This document shows positions 18,950 through 28,494 of a stretch of 64,000 nt of DNA, in pieces. The notes beneath the pieces are model-generated. The model was not told the DNA's origin. It worked only from the letters and a program-made list of their open reading frames with translations, and searched no databases. Numbering within the stretch: the stretch's first letter is position 1; every line of letters begins with the position of its first letter. The position numbers and the translations under genes were made by a program. Source of the DNA: Pelomonas sp. SE-A7 (GTDB lineage Bacteria > Pseudomonadota > Gammaproteobacteria > Burkholderiales > Burkholderiaceae_C); contig NZ_JAUASW010000003.1 of assembly GCF_030345705.1 (NCBI RefSeq), forward strand, positions 496,001 through 560,000, given 5' to 3'.

Positions 18950-21900
18950 TCAGAAGCGGCGGCGCAGCGTGAACGTGTAGCGCATCATTCGCGGGTCGAC
19001 CGAGCCGTTGACCGTGCCCGTGGGACTCAGCGGCGGCGCCAGGTCGGTGGCGTTGATCAGGCCCAGCGAGATGCGGGTGTCCTGCATCAGTCGCCCGATC
19101 AGGCTGTCCTTGTCATGCCAGCGGCCCGTGCCGTAGTCGTACCAGACGTTGGTGTTCCAGGTCGTGGTGCCCGGGTACATCACCGGGTTGGCCGAGATGC
19201 TCACCGGGAAGCCGGCCTGTTGGATGCCCGTCAGGCTGACGCCGGCGCCGCGATAGGCCCAGGCCATGCTCACCACGGCGCGCCGCGGCTGCAGCCGGGC
19301 ATCGGTGCTGGTGCTGGGCGCGGCGCCCGGCGTGACGATGGCCTGCAGCTTGTCGGTGCGCGTCATGCGGCCGTTCAGCGAGAACTCGCCATAGGCCGTG
19401 TTGCGCACGAAGCGGACCGAGTAGTCGTAGCCCGAGGCCTGGTACAGGGCAATGTTGCGCGAGGTCGAGTCGACGGCCGTGATCTTGCCGGCCGTGTAGC
19501 CGGCAGCGGCGTCTGCCGGCGTCAGATCTGCCCGGGTGAAGGCCTCGGGGAAGTACAGCAGCAGGTCCTGGCGGCTCGGCGTGCTGATGCGGTCCAGGAT
19601 CTTGGAGCGCCAGCGGTCGACCGAGAACGACAGCCCCTTGGTGGCTTCGAACGGCGACTCGATCTGCAGGCCGAGGTTGTGGTGCACCGACTGCTCGGGC
19701 TTGAGGTTGGGGTTGCCGCCCAGCGTGAAGGGCAGGATGCCGGTGACCTGCTCGTTCTTGCGGTAGGTGTCGACGAAGGACGAGGAGCCCGTGGCCGGCA
19801 CGGTCTGGTTGCTGACGAAACGCGGCCGCGTGATGTCGATCAGGTAGGGCACGCGGAAGGCCTCGTTGCGCGTGGCCCGCAGCGACATCCAAGACACCGG
19901 CTTGTACTGCCCGCCGAGCGTCTTCTTGCTGGCCGCTCCGAAGTCGTTGTAGCTGTCGCGCCGGATCGCGCCGGTGACCGACAGGCTGTGCACCAGCGGA
20001 ATCCTCAGGCTGGACTTGGGGCTGAGCAGCGGCACCGACGCCTCGAGGTAGCGGGCATCGGTGATCCGGTCCTGCTTGGGCTCGGCAGCCTGCGTGGTAT
20101 CGACGCCGGTGGTGTCGGTGATGTTCGTGAACTTGACCGAATCGACGCGGCGCTCCACGCCCACGGCCATGTTGATGGGGCCTGCTTCCAGCTGCCAGGC
20201 CGGACCGTCGAAGCTCAGGCTGTAGGTGCGGTTGATCGGCTGGTCGTAGCGCTCGTCCTTGAAATACGCCGACTCCAGCACGCCCGGCGCGTTCGGTGCC
20301 GAGCCTTCCTTGCCTATCAGCGAGTAGCTGTCATGCAGCAGCACCGGCGGCGTGCTGCCGGCAATCAACGCCGTCATGCGTGGCGAATAGAACTGGAACA
20401 CGCCTTCTGGCAGCGAGGGGTTGCTGCGCGCATCGCTGAGGTTGAGGCGGTAGCGCCAGTCCCTGGGCAGGTCGCCGCGCAGGCCGATCGAGGTCGAACG
20501 CTGCTCGAAGGTGTAGTGGCGCTCCGGCGTGCCGAGCTCCCACATGTACTTGTAGACGCGGATAGGCACACCGAACGGATTGCCCTGGTAGCCGGCCGGC
20601 AGTGTGTAGCCGCTCAGAGCCACCGGATCGCCCGGCGCCGCCGACTCGTTCTTGGACCACATGAAGTCCGCATAGGCCTGGGCCCAGGGCGTGAACTCGT
20701 ACTCGGCATGCAGCACAGCCGCCTGGCGCTTGTACTCGTTGAGCGCATTCAGGTAGTTGCCGGCGTCGTAGCGGGCCGTGCCGGTGGCGGCGGCGTAGTC
20801 GGCAATGGTGGCCGTCTTGCCGTTGGCGCCGGTCGGGATGAAGGCCGTGGTCCGGCTGCCGAGGCCCGGCAGCGTGCCGCTGACAGCCTGCACATGGCCG
20901 CCCAGGTACAGGTTGCTGGCCGTGCCGTCGGAGCCACCCAGCCAGCGGCGGTCGTCGGTGGCCAGCCACTCCCGGTCGCGCAGGGCCAGGGCGTTCTGGG
21001 TCTCGACCGAGACCGAGCCGCGGGCCGAGAACTTCTCATGGCGGTAGGCATGCGACAGGCTGACGCGGTTGTTGGCCGCGTCGGTCACCAGGGTGTTGTC
21101 CAGCGCGTACTCGAACTCGGTGCCACGGTAGCGCTTGCGCGTGATGATGTTGATCACACCGCCCACGGCATCGGCGCCGTAGATCGCGCTGCCGCCGCCG
21201 AGCAGCACTTCCACGCGCTCGATGGCCGACATCGGGATGCCGGTGGCCTCGTAGGCCTCGGCCACGCTGCGCGAGCCGGTGCGCGGCAGGCGCAGGCCGT
21301 CGATCAGGATCAGCGCATTGCCCTGGCCCAGCCCGCGCAGGTTGAACAGCAATCGGCCGTCCGGCGCGCTGCGCGAACTGTTGCCGTCGAAGCTGGCAGA
21401 CGCGCCGACCGACAGTTGCGGGATCAGGTTGCGCAGCTCGGCCAGCGTGGTGACGCCGGAGCGCTCGATGTCCTGGCGGGTCAGCACCTCGACCTGGTTG
21501 ATGCCCTGCTCGCCGACGATGGAGCGCAGGTGCGAGCCGGTGATCTCCACCGGCGCGATCACCTCGACCTTGCGCACCACGAATTCGCCGCTGGCCACCA
21601 CCTGGCCGAGCGTCAGCCGGGTGTTGCGCAGCAGCTCCTGCATGGCCTGCATGAAGCTGAAGTCACCGCTGATCCGGTTGGTGCGGATGCCGTGCAGCTC
21701 CTCGCTCTTGAACTTGACCACCACGCCGGCCAGCTCGGCCACCTGGCGCACCGTCTCCACCGCATCGCCGGCGGCGAGATCGAATTTATGAACGCGCACC
21801 GCCGCCGCGCTGTTGGCGGCGGTGCTGGTTTTTGGGACGGGATCGGCCTCCGGTTCGGTGGCTTCGCCGACGGCATTGGCGCCGCCCTGCGGGGCCGAGG

Positions 21901-22246
21901 CGCGAGGTGCCGGTGCTGCCGCCTGGCGCAGCGTGGCCGCATTCGGGCCGGTCTCGACGATCTGCAGGCCGCTGCCCTCCAGCATGCGCGTCAGCGCCTC
22001 GCGGGGACTCATCACGCCGCTGACCTGCTTGGTGCTGATGCCCTTGAGCAGGTCGGGCGCATACAGCAGCTGGAAGCTGTGCTGCTTGACCAGGGTCTGC
22101 AGCGCCTGCGCGGCCGGCTGGGCGGGAATGTCGATGGACTGGGGCTTGGCGGCTTCGCCGGGGGTCTGGGCCGACAGCTGGGCATGGACCGCCAACAGGG
22201 CGGCCAGGGCCAGGGGCCGACAGGCGAATCGGGGGCGTCTCTGCAC
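18950..22246 (-). CDS. TonB-dependent outer membrane receptor with two N-terminal STN-like domains
   Basis: 1098 residues. The GTG start at 22246 is supported by AGGAG 6 nt before it. A signal peptide is followed by an STN signalling domain (about residues 40-110, containing AAQALQTLVKQHSFQLLYAPDL), then a linker and a second STN-like segment (about 150-225, from FDLAAGDAVETVRQVAEL to GEFVVRKV). Next come a plug domain (LLFNLRGLGQGNALILIDG, SAIYGADAVGGVINIIT) and a beta barrel ending in FTLRRRF with the usual terminal Phe. It should import a substrate and signal through FecR to the FecI-like sigma factor encoded just upstream. Substrate unknown; no siderophore genes nearby. Confidence 0.9.
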   Translation of the reverse strand: MQRRPRFACRPLALAALLAVHAQLSAQTPGEAAKPQSIDIPAQPAAQALQTLVKQHSFQLLYAPDLLKGISTKQVSGVMSPREALTRMLEGSGLQIVETGPNAATLRQAAAPAPRASAPQGGANAVGEATEPEADPVPKTSTAANSAAAVRVHKFDLAAGDAVETVRQVAELAGVVVKFKSEELHGIRTNRISGDFSFMQAMQELLRNTRLTLGQVVASGEFVVRKVEVIAPVEITGSHLRSIVGEQGINQVEVLTRQDIERSGVTTLAELRNLIPQLSVGASASFDGNSSRSAPDGRLLFNLRGLGQGNALILIDGLRLPRTGSRSVAEAYEATGIPMSAIERVEVLLGGGSAIYGADAVGGVINIITRKRYRGTEFEYALDNTLVTDAANNRVSLSHAYRHEKFSARGSVSVETQNALALRDREWLATDDRRWLGGSDGTASNLYLGGHVQAVSGTLPGLGSRTTAFIPTGANGKTATIADYAAATGTARYDAGNYLNALNEYKRQAAVLHAEYEFTPWAQAYADFMWSKNESAAPGDPVALSGYTLPAGYQGNPFGVPIRVYKYMWELGTPERHYTFEQRSTSIGLRGDLPRDWRYRLNLSDARSNPSLPEGVFQFYSPRMTALIAGSTPPVLLHDSYSLIGKEGSAPNAPGVLESAYFKDERYDQPINRTYSLSFDGPAWQLEAGPINMAVGVERRVDSVKFTNITDTTGVDTTQAAEPKQDRITDARYLEASVPLLSPKSSLRIPLVHSLSVTGAIRRDSYNDFGAASKKTLGGQYKPVSWMSLRATRNEAFRVPYLIDITRPRFVSNQTVPATGSSSFVDTYRKNEQVTGILPFTLGGNPNLKPEQSVHHNLGLQIESPFEATKGLSFSVDRWRSKILDRISTPSRQDLLLYFPEAFTRADLTPADAAAGYTAGKITAVDSTSRNIALYQASGYDYSVRFVRNTAYGEFSLNGRMTRTDKLQAIVTPGAAPSTSTDARLQPRRAVVSMAWAYRGAGVSLTGIQQAGFPVSISANPVMYPGTTTWNTNVWYDYGTGRWHDKDSLIGRLMQDTRISLGLINATDLAPPLSPTGTVNGSVDPRMMRYTFTLRRRF

Positions 22247-22380
22247 GAGGGACTCCTGTGAGGATTTTTAAAGGCTTAACGACGTCCGGACAGACCGATA
22301 CGACGCTTCAGCCGACCTCATCCCCCACAGGGATAAACCCTGAGCACAGCGAAAGCGGACCGCAATCCGCCTTGTGTTCT

Positions 22381-23364
22381 TCAGCCGCGGCCGACCAGCC
22401 AGCGGCCCTCTTCCTGCCTCACCTTCAGACCGAAGCCCTGCTCCAGGCTGCGCAGGAACACGCTGATCTCGCGCGTGGCGAAGGCGCCGGAGATGCGCAT
22501 CTCCTGCAGCGAGGCGTCGGTCAGCTGGATGGGCTGCTCGCTGTAGCGGTTGACCTCTTCCAGGGCCGCGGCCAGCGTGGTGTTGTCGAACACGATGCGG
22601 CCCTGCTGCCAGGCCAGCTTGCGCTCCAGCTCATGCGCACTGGCGACCGAGAGCAGGGTCTGCTCGGCCTGGTCGATGGCGACCTGGCCCACGCCCAGGC
22701 GCACCGGCTGGCTGCCCTCGTCCTTGCGCAGTTCGACGACACCCTCGTAGACCGTGACCTCGACGCTGCCGTCGGCATGGCGCTGGACCAGGAAGCGCGT
22801 GCCCACGGCCCGCACGGTCACATGGCCGGCCTGGACCTCGAACGGGCGCTTGGCGTCCTTGGCCACGTCGAACAGGCCGACGCCGCGCTCCAGCCTGACG
22901 CGGCGATGGGCCGATTCGTAGGCCACCTGCAGCTGCGAGGCGGCATTGAGTTCGGTGCGCGAGCCGTCGGGCAGCAGCACCAGATGCTGCTGGCCCACGG
23001 CCGTGCGGTGGCTGGCGGCGTAGGCCGCCTCGTCTTTGCCGATAAGGATCCAGGGCTTGACCAGTACCAGGGCCAGCAGCAGGCCGGCAAAGGCCGCACC
23101 GCCCCAGGCCCAGCGCGGTACGCGTCGGCCGGCGGCCGTGGTCTTGGCCGCGGCCGGGAAGCGGGCACGGCTGGCCGCCGCCCAGATCAGCGCATGCTCG
23201 TCGAGCAGGCGCTTGTGGTCGGCATCCTCGGCCAGCCAGTCCTTCAACTGCTGGCGCTCGGCATTGCTCAGGTCGCCGGCATCGATGCGCGCAATCCAGC
23301 GGCGGGCCTCGTCGGCCGCCCCGCTGCTCCCTGCACGCTCAAAGTCCAGCACATTGGTTTGCAT
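22381..23364 (-). CDS. FecR family anti-sigma / signal transduction protein
   Basis: 327 residues. The N-terminal cytoplasmic part has the FecR pattern ARRWIARIDAGDLSNAERQQLKDWLAEDADHKRLLDEH. One membrane segment follows (WAGGAAFAGLLLALVLVKPW written here from WGGAAFAGLLLALVLV, about residues 90-105). The periplasmic domain includes GQQHLVLLPDGSRTELNAAS and RLERGVGLFDVAKDAKRPFEV, then a short STN-like C-terminus. It relays the state of the TonB receptor to the sigma factor. ATG 23364 shares its first base with the sigma factor's TGA stop (TGATG), so the pair is coupled. Confidence 0.93.
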   Translation of the reverse strand: MQTNVLDFERAGSSGAADEARRWIARIDAGDLSNAERQQLKDWLAEDADHKRLLDEHALIWAAASRARFPAAAKTTAAGRRVPRWAWGGAAFAGLLLALVLVKPWILIGKDEAAYAASHRTAVGQQHLVLLPDGSRTELNAASQLQVAYESAHRRVRLERGVGLFDVAKDAKRPFEVQAGHVTVRAVGTRFLVQRHADGSVEVTVYEGVVELRKDEGSQPVRLGVGQVAIDQAEQTLLSVASAHELERKLAWQQGRIVFDNTTLAAALEEVNRYSEQPIQLTDASLQEMRISGAFATREISVFLRSLEQGFGLKVRQEEGRWLVGRG

Positions 23365-23897
23365 CAGCTTCGTACTTCCTTGCCGCCTGCCTGCTTCAGA
23401 CCTCGGTCATGCTCGGCCATGGCTTCCTGGCAGAGCTGCAGCGCCCGGGTGATGTGGCGCTCGACCGTCTTGGTCGAGATCTCCAGTCGCTCGGCGATTT
23501 CCGCGTGGGACAGATTGTCGATCTTGCGCAGCCGGAACACCTCCAGGCACTTGGGCGCCATGCGCTCCATCGCCGCCTCGATGGCCGCGATGCGCTGGCG
23601 CTGCTGTATCAGGGCCTCGACGCTGGGCCCCGTATCTTCAACGCGCAAGTCGTCCCAATCCCCCACTGCATCGGTGGCCCGCGAGGTGCGCTTGCGCAAT
23701 TCGCTCAGCGCCAGGTTGCGCGCCACCGTGTACAGCAGGGCCTCGCTGACCGGGGTCTGCTCGCCCAGCTCGGCCGCGTAGACGCGCAGAAAGGCCTCCT
23801 GCGACACCTCGGCCGCATCGTCCGCATTGCCGAGCAGGCGCTGGACGTAACGTTCCAGCGCCTTGCGGCGAGCGCGGTAGATGTCGAGCAGGCTCAT
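23364..23897 (-). CDS. ECF sigma factor, FecI-like
   Basis: 177 residues from ATG 23897; a TTG seven codons upstream is possible. Region 2 is seen in RYVQRLLGNADDAAEVSQEAFLRVY (split: RYVQRLLGNADDAAEV, then SQEAFLRVY) and region 4 in RMAPKCLEVFRLRKIDNLSH followed by AEIAERLEISTKTVERHITRA. It should direct transcription of the receptor gene when FecR relays an external signal. Order sigma, FecR, receptor, metalloprotease, all on the minus strand, is the classical cell-surface signalling layout with a protease added. Confidence 0.92.
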   Translation of the reverse strand: MSLLDIYRARRKALERYVQRLLGNADDAAEVSQEAFLRVYAAELGEQTPVSEALLYTVARNLALSELRKRTSRATDAVGDWDDLRVEDTGPSVEALIQQRQRIAAIEAAMERMAPKCLEVFRLRKIDNLSHAEIAERLEISTKTVERHITRALQLCQEAMAEHDRGLKQAGGKEVRS

Positions 23898-23940
23898 GGG
23901 GCGGCGACTATAGGTCAAGCCCGGCGCAGCGCGCCAGCCC

Positions 23941-25110
23941 TCAGAGCAGCCGCGTCTTCTTCAGGTAGGTCTCGACCTCGCGGTAGGTGCCGTCGTCGCC
24001 TGCGTACTTGACCACGTTGCGCACGGTGCGCAGCCAGTCCAACGTCGAGGGCTGCAGCTGTGCGAGGGCCGCATCGAAGTCGCTCATGGCCAGGCCGCGG
24101 TCCTCGTCGCCGTCCAGCGCATCGGCCAGGGCCGATTCCTTGGCCAGCTCGATCAGGCCGTCGATGTCGGCGCCGGAGCAATGCTCGCTGCGGGCGGCCA
24201 GGGCGGCGAAGTCCAGGCCCTGGCTGGGCACGCCCAGCAGCTTGGCCTCGAACATGCCGCGGCGGGCGTCGGCATCGGGCGGCGGCACGAAGATCTGGCG
24301 CGAGAAGCGGCCCGGCCGCTTCATTGCATCGTCCACGTCCCAGGGCATGTTGGTGGCGGCCAGCATCAGCACGCCCTTGTTCTCGCGGCCGAAGCCGTCG
24401 AGCTGGGCCAGGAACTCGTTGACCACGGTGCGGGCCGAGGCGGCGCCGGCCTTGGAGCGGGCATAGGCCAGCGCATCCAGCTCGTCGAAGAACAGCACGC
24501 AGGGCTGCTGGCTGCGCGCCTTCTCGAACAGCGCGGCCAGGTTGCGCTCGCTCTCGCCCTGCCACATCGACAGCACATCGGACACGCCCGCCGAGATGAA
24601 CTCGGCCTTGCATTCATTGGCCAGGGCCCGCGCCAGCAGGGTCTTGCCGCAGCCCGGCGGGCCGTACAGCAGCAGGCCGCCGCCGCTGTTCATGCGAAAG
24701 CGGTCGAACAGGCCCGGCTTCAGATAGGGCTCGATGATCTTGAGCCGCAGCGTCTTCTTCAGCGCTTCCATGCCGACGATGCTGGTGAAGCGCACCTTGT
24801 CGGCCGGCGCCGCGGTCACCAGCGACTGGACCTTGGGTGCCGGTGCCGCACCGACCAGCTGCAGGCGGCCATTGCCGCTGGCCACGGCCTGGGGCGCGGG
24901 CGGCGGGGCCTCGGCCTCCTCAAGCAGGGCGCGGGCCGCGGCATCGTCGGGCTGCTGCTGCAGGAGCAGGCGGGCCTGGCGCGCCGCATCGTCGCTGCGG
25001 CCATTGCGGAGCAGCGCCTGCGCATAGTCGCGGCGCAGCGCGGCATTGAAGGGCTCCAGCAACAGGCGTTGCTCGAGCGGGTTCAGCGACTCATCCATGT
25101 CATGGCTCAT
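23941..25110 (-). CDS. AAA ATPase with N-terminal TPR-like region
   Basis: 389 residues. Residues 1-65 form TPR-like helices (LEPFNAALRRDYAQALLRNGRSDDAARQARLL, in part). The AAA module has GLLLYGPPGCGKTLLARALA (Walker A), CVLFFDELDALAYAR (Walker B), the pore region SMWQGESERN, ATNMP (sensor 1) and an RPGRF arginine finger, in the style of Vps4/spastin and p97-type unfoldases. The C-terminus ends LKKTRLL. It is the last gene of a probable operon with a TPR membrane protein (37 bp upstream) and a small membrane protein, so it may remodel a membrane complex. Substrate unknown. Confidence 0.85.
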   Translation of the reverse strand: MSHDMDESLNPLEQRLLLEPFNAALRRDYAQALLRNGRSDDAARQARLLLQQQPDDAAARALLEEAEAPPPAPQAVASGNGRLQLVGAAPAPKVQSLVTAAPADKVRFTSIVGMEALKKTLRLKIIEPYLKPGLFDRFRMNSGGGLLLYGPPGCGKTLLARALANECKAEFISAGVSDVLSMWQGESERNLAALFEKARSQQPCVLFFDELDALAYARSKAGAASARTVVNEFLAQLDGFGRENKGVLMLAATNMPWDVDDAMKRPGRFSRQIFVPPPDADARRGMFEAKLLGVPSQGLDFAALAARSEHCSGADIDGLIELAKESALADALDGDEDRGLAMSDFDAALAQLQPSTLDWLRTVRNVVKYAGDDGTYREVETYLKKTRLL

Positions 25111-25147
25111 TCCGGGCTCACAGGTCTTGGTGCTTCTTGTCCGGGGC

Positions 25148-26065
25148 TCAGTCGGCGGGCACGCGCATCACGCGCTTCAGCAGCGGCGGCCAGATCCAGC
25201 TGTAGAGCACATAGACCACCAGGGCCACGAAGAAGTAGCCGGACTGGGCCGGCAGGAAATGCTCGCCCAGGCGCAGGCCGATCACGGCCAGCAGCCACAG
25301 CCCCACCGAGGCCTTCAGGCCCCAGCGTTGCAGCGGCCACAGCGGCCACATGCTCCAGTGCGTGGCCATGCGCGTCTGGGCGACCAGGCGCAGCAGATTG
25401 GCATCTTGCGGATAGGCCCGCAGCAGTTCGCGTGCCAGCTGGTGGGCGGCGCGCAGCCGGCCCTGTTCCAGCAGCGACTGCAGTACCAGGCGCAAGGTGT
25501 GCTCGTCCTGCGGATCGGCCACGATCAGCTGGACCATGGCTTCGCTGTCGCTGCCACCCTTGCCATCGGCCAGGTCGCACAGGGCACGGGCGCGCAGCGC
25601 GGTCGGGTCCTGAGGATCGCGGCGCAGCGCCACCTCGGCCAGCTGGCCGGCCTTTTCGAAATGCAGAGCCCGCAGCATCAGCCGCGAATACAGGGCCCAG
25701 TAGCCGGCCCAGTGCGGCTGCTCGCGCAGGAGCTGGATGATCAGCAGCTCGGCCTCGGCCAGCTCGCCTTCGTCGGCCGCCACCAGATGCAGCAGCAGGC
25801 GGGCGTCGGCGCTGTCGGGGTCATCGGCCAGCAGCTGCTGCAGCGTGCTGCGGGCCGAGTCGTTGTCGTCGCTCAGGTAATCGGCGCGGGCCACGGCCAG
25901 CAGCAGGCCGGCATGGCGCGGCTGGTCGCGCAGGGCGGCACCGGCCAGGCGACGCGCCTCGGCATAGCGGCGTCGCTCGATCAGCTGCTCGGCCCGCCAG
26001 GCCAGCTCGTCGGCATCGGGCGGCTCGGCGCCCTGGTAGGGCAGGGTGTCCATGGAATCGTTCAT
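25148..26065 (-). CDS. TPR-repeat membrane protein
   Basis: 305 residues from ATG 26065, which overlaps the upstream gene's stop as ATGA. Degenerate TPR helices fill residues 20-235 (for example RRYAEARRLAGAALRDQPRH, DDNDSARSTLQQLLADDPDS, EKAGQLAEVALRRDPQDPTA). The C-terminus has two membrane segments (SVGLWLLAVIGLRL and YFFVALVVYVLYSWIW). The TPR part probably faces the cytoplasm and could dock the AAA ATPase encoded next. No known family name. Confidence 0.75.
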   Translation of the reverse strand: MNDSMDTLPYQGAEPPDADELAWRAEQLIERRRYAEARRLAGAALRDQPRHAGLLLAVARADYLSDDNDSARSTLQQLLADDPDSADARLLLHLVAADEGELAEAELLIIQLLREQPHWAGYWALYSRLMLRALHFEKAGQLAEVALRRDPQDPTALRARALCDLADGKGGSDSEAMVQLIVADPQDEHTLRLVLQSLLEQGRLRAAHQLARELLRAYPQDANLLRLVAQTRMATHWSMWPLWPLQRWGLKASVGLWLLAVIGLRLGEHFLPAQSGYFFVALVVYVLYSWIWPPLLKRVMRVPAD

Positions 26066-26541
26066 TGCTGAGGCGCCTGAAGGAAGGCCAGCAGCAGCTG
26101 GGTCAGCAGATAACCGGCCACGATGGCCACCAGGCCCGGCCAGGTGCCGTTGGGCCGCGGCAGGCCGGCCAGGTCGCAGGCGCGCTGCTCGCGCCGGTGC
26201 AGCCACACGGCACCGCCGCACAGCAGCAGCGACAGAGCCCGCACCAGCACACCGGGCGGCAACGGCAGGTCCGTCATCCAGCGGCACAGCTCGTTGCCGC
26301 AGGCGCCGTACAGCTGCTGCATCACGACCAGCCAGGCCAGCACGGCCGCGGCGGCCGGCGCCAGATCGACCTTGAGCCGGTTCAGCCGGTAGCTGTTGGC
26401 CAGGGACAGGCCCACCAGGGCGGGCACACCGCCGAAGAAGGCGGTCAGGAACAGCGCCTGCAGGCTGAACAGCGAGCGCCGTCTGCCGATCTCGGTCAGG
26501 CTGGGCCGCAGCAGGGCCTCGATGTCTGGCTCTCGACTCAT
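26062..26541 (-). CDS. Small integral membrane protein of unknown function
   Basis: 159 residues from ATG 26541 (MSREPDIEALLRPSLTEIGRR). About four membrane segments: ALFLTAFFGGVPALVGLSL, AAAAVLAWLVVMQQLYG, a weak one at VLVRALSLLLCGGAVWL, and LVAIVAGYLLTQLLLAFL. A CGNELC pair lies in the loop after the second segment. Coupled by a 4-bp overlap to the TPR membrane protein, and 91 bp after the ECF sigma gene in the same direction, so the four genes may form one unit. Confidence 0.7.
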   Translation of the reverse strand: MSREPDIEALLRPSLTEIGRRRSLFSLQALFLTAFFGGVPALVGLSLANSYRLNRLKVDLAPAAAAVLAWLVVMQQLYGACGNELCRWMTDLPLPPGVLVRALSLLLCGGAVWLHRREQRACDLAGLPRPNGTWPGLVAIVAGYLLTQLLLAFLQAPQQ

Positions 26542-26632
26542 GGTTCTCGCGTTGCTTGCTCGTTCTGGAGAATTCTGCGCGGCCTCCCTGGCTCTGCAGC
26601 GGCCGCGATTATTGCCGCTGGCGCCGGCGCCC

Positions 26633-27196
26633 TCAGCCCAGTTCCCGATGCAGCCAGGCCCGGGCCAGCGTCCAGTCCCGCTTGACCGTGGCCGGCGAGA
26701 TGCCGAGCGCCTCGGCGATCTCCTCGTTTTCCAGTCCGCCGAAGAAGCGCAGCTCGACGACCTTGGCGGCACGGGCATCGACCTGCTCGAAGGCCAGCAA
26801 GGCCTCATGGACGGCGACCAGGTCGCGATCCGGCGGCAGGGCCAGCCGATCCAGGCTGGATAGCGTCAGCGGCACCAGCTCGGCCGCCCGCTTGTCGGCC
26901 CGGCGGGCCAGCTCATGGTTGACCAGGATGCGCCGCATCATCACGGCCGCCACGGCCATGAAGTGCCCGCGGTTGCGCCATTGCGTGCGCGTCTGCTCAG
27001 CCAGCCGGAACCAGGCCTCGTGCGACAGCGCCGTAGCCGACAAGGTATGCCCTGCCTCCTCGCGCCGCATCTGCGAACGGGCCAAGCGGCGCAGCTCGTC
27101 GTAAAGCAGGCTGAACAGCTGGTTGCCCACTTCGGCCGATCCGGCCTGCTGGGCATTCAGCCACTGCGTGATTTCGGCGAATTCAGGCGTGCTCAT
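26633..27196 (-). CDS. ECF-type sigma factor of the kinase-associated TIGR02999-like group
   Basis: 187 residues. The opening ITQWLNAQQAGSAEVGNQLFSLLYDELRRLA and HTLSATALSHEAWFRLAEQ (given in part) followed by MRRILVNHELARRADKR are diagnostic of the sigma group usually annotated TIGR02999. Region 4 is VVELRFFGGLENEEIAEALGI then SPATVKRDWTLARAWL. Sigma factors of this group are often encoded beside Ser/Thr kinases; here a kinase gene lies 1.3 kb away, beyond the divergent lipoprotein gene. Its targets may be the membrane/TPR/AAA genes that follow. Confidence 0.9.
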   Translation of the reverse strand: MSTPEFAEITQWLNAQQAGSAEVGNQLFSLLYDELRRLARSQMRREEAGHTLSATALSHEAWFRLAEQTRTQWRNRGHFMAVAAVMMRRILVNHELARRADKRAAELVPLTLSSLDRLALPPDRDLVAVHEALLAFEQVDARAAKVVELRFFGGLENEEIAEALGISPATVKRDWTLARAWLHRELG

Positions 27197-27304
27197 GCCG
27201 GGTCCGATGCTGCGCCTGTCGACGCATGAGCCTTTTGCGGCGCGCAGGCTGCGTAAGCAAACAGGAGCTCCTGTCGGGCTCGTCCATCCACGGAGATCGT
27301 CGCC

Positions 27305-28432
<1,128 letters not shown>

Positions 28433-28438
28433 ACCGGC

Positions 28439-28456
28439 GGCAAGCCTGGGCTTGCC
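28439..28456 (+). terminator. Hairpin after the Pro-Ala lipoprotein gene
   Basis: GGCAAGC and GCTTGCC form a perfect 7-bp stem with a CTGG loop, 7 nt after the lipoprotein stop codon. There is no T run, so termination is uncertain; it could also attenuate read-through into the kinase gene at 28495. Confidence 0.4.
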
Positions 28457-28494
28457 AGCATGTGAGGGCTCGCAGGCTGACCGACACTGAAGCG

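Noticed and set aside
18650..22261. A 1203-residue open frame on the plus strand opposite the TonB receptor
   Set aside because: It is antisense to a receptor with clear plug, barrel and signal domains. High GC leaves long spurious frames, and the translation is a His/Arg/Ala/Val/Gly-rich shadow without domains.
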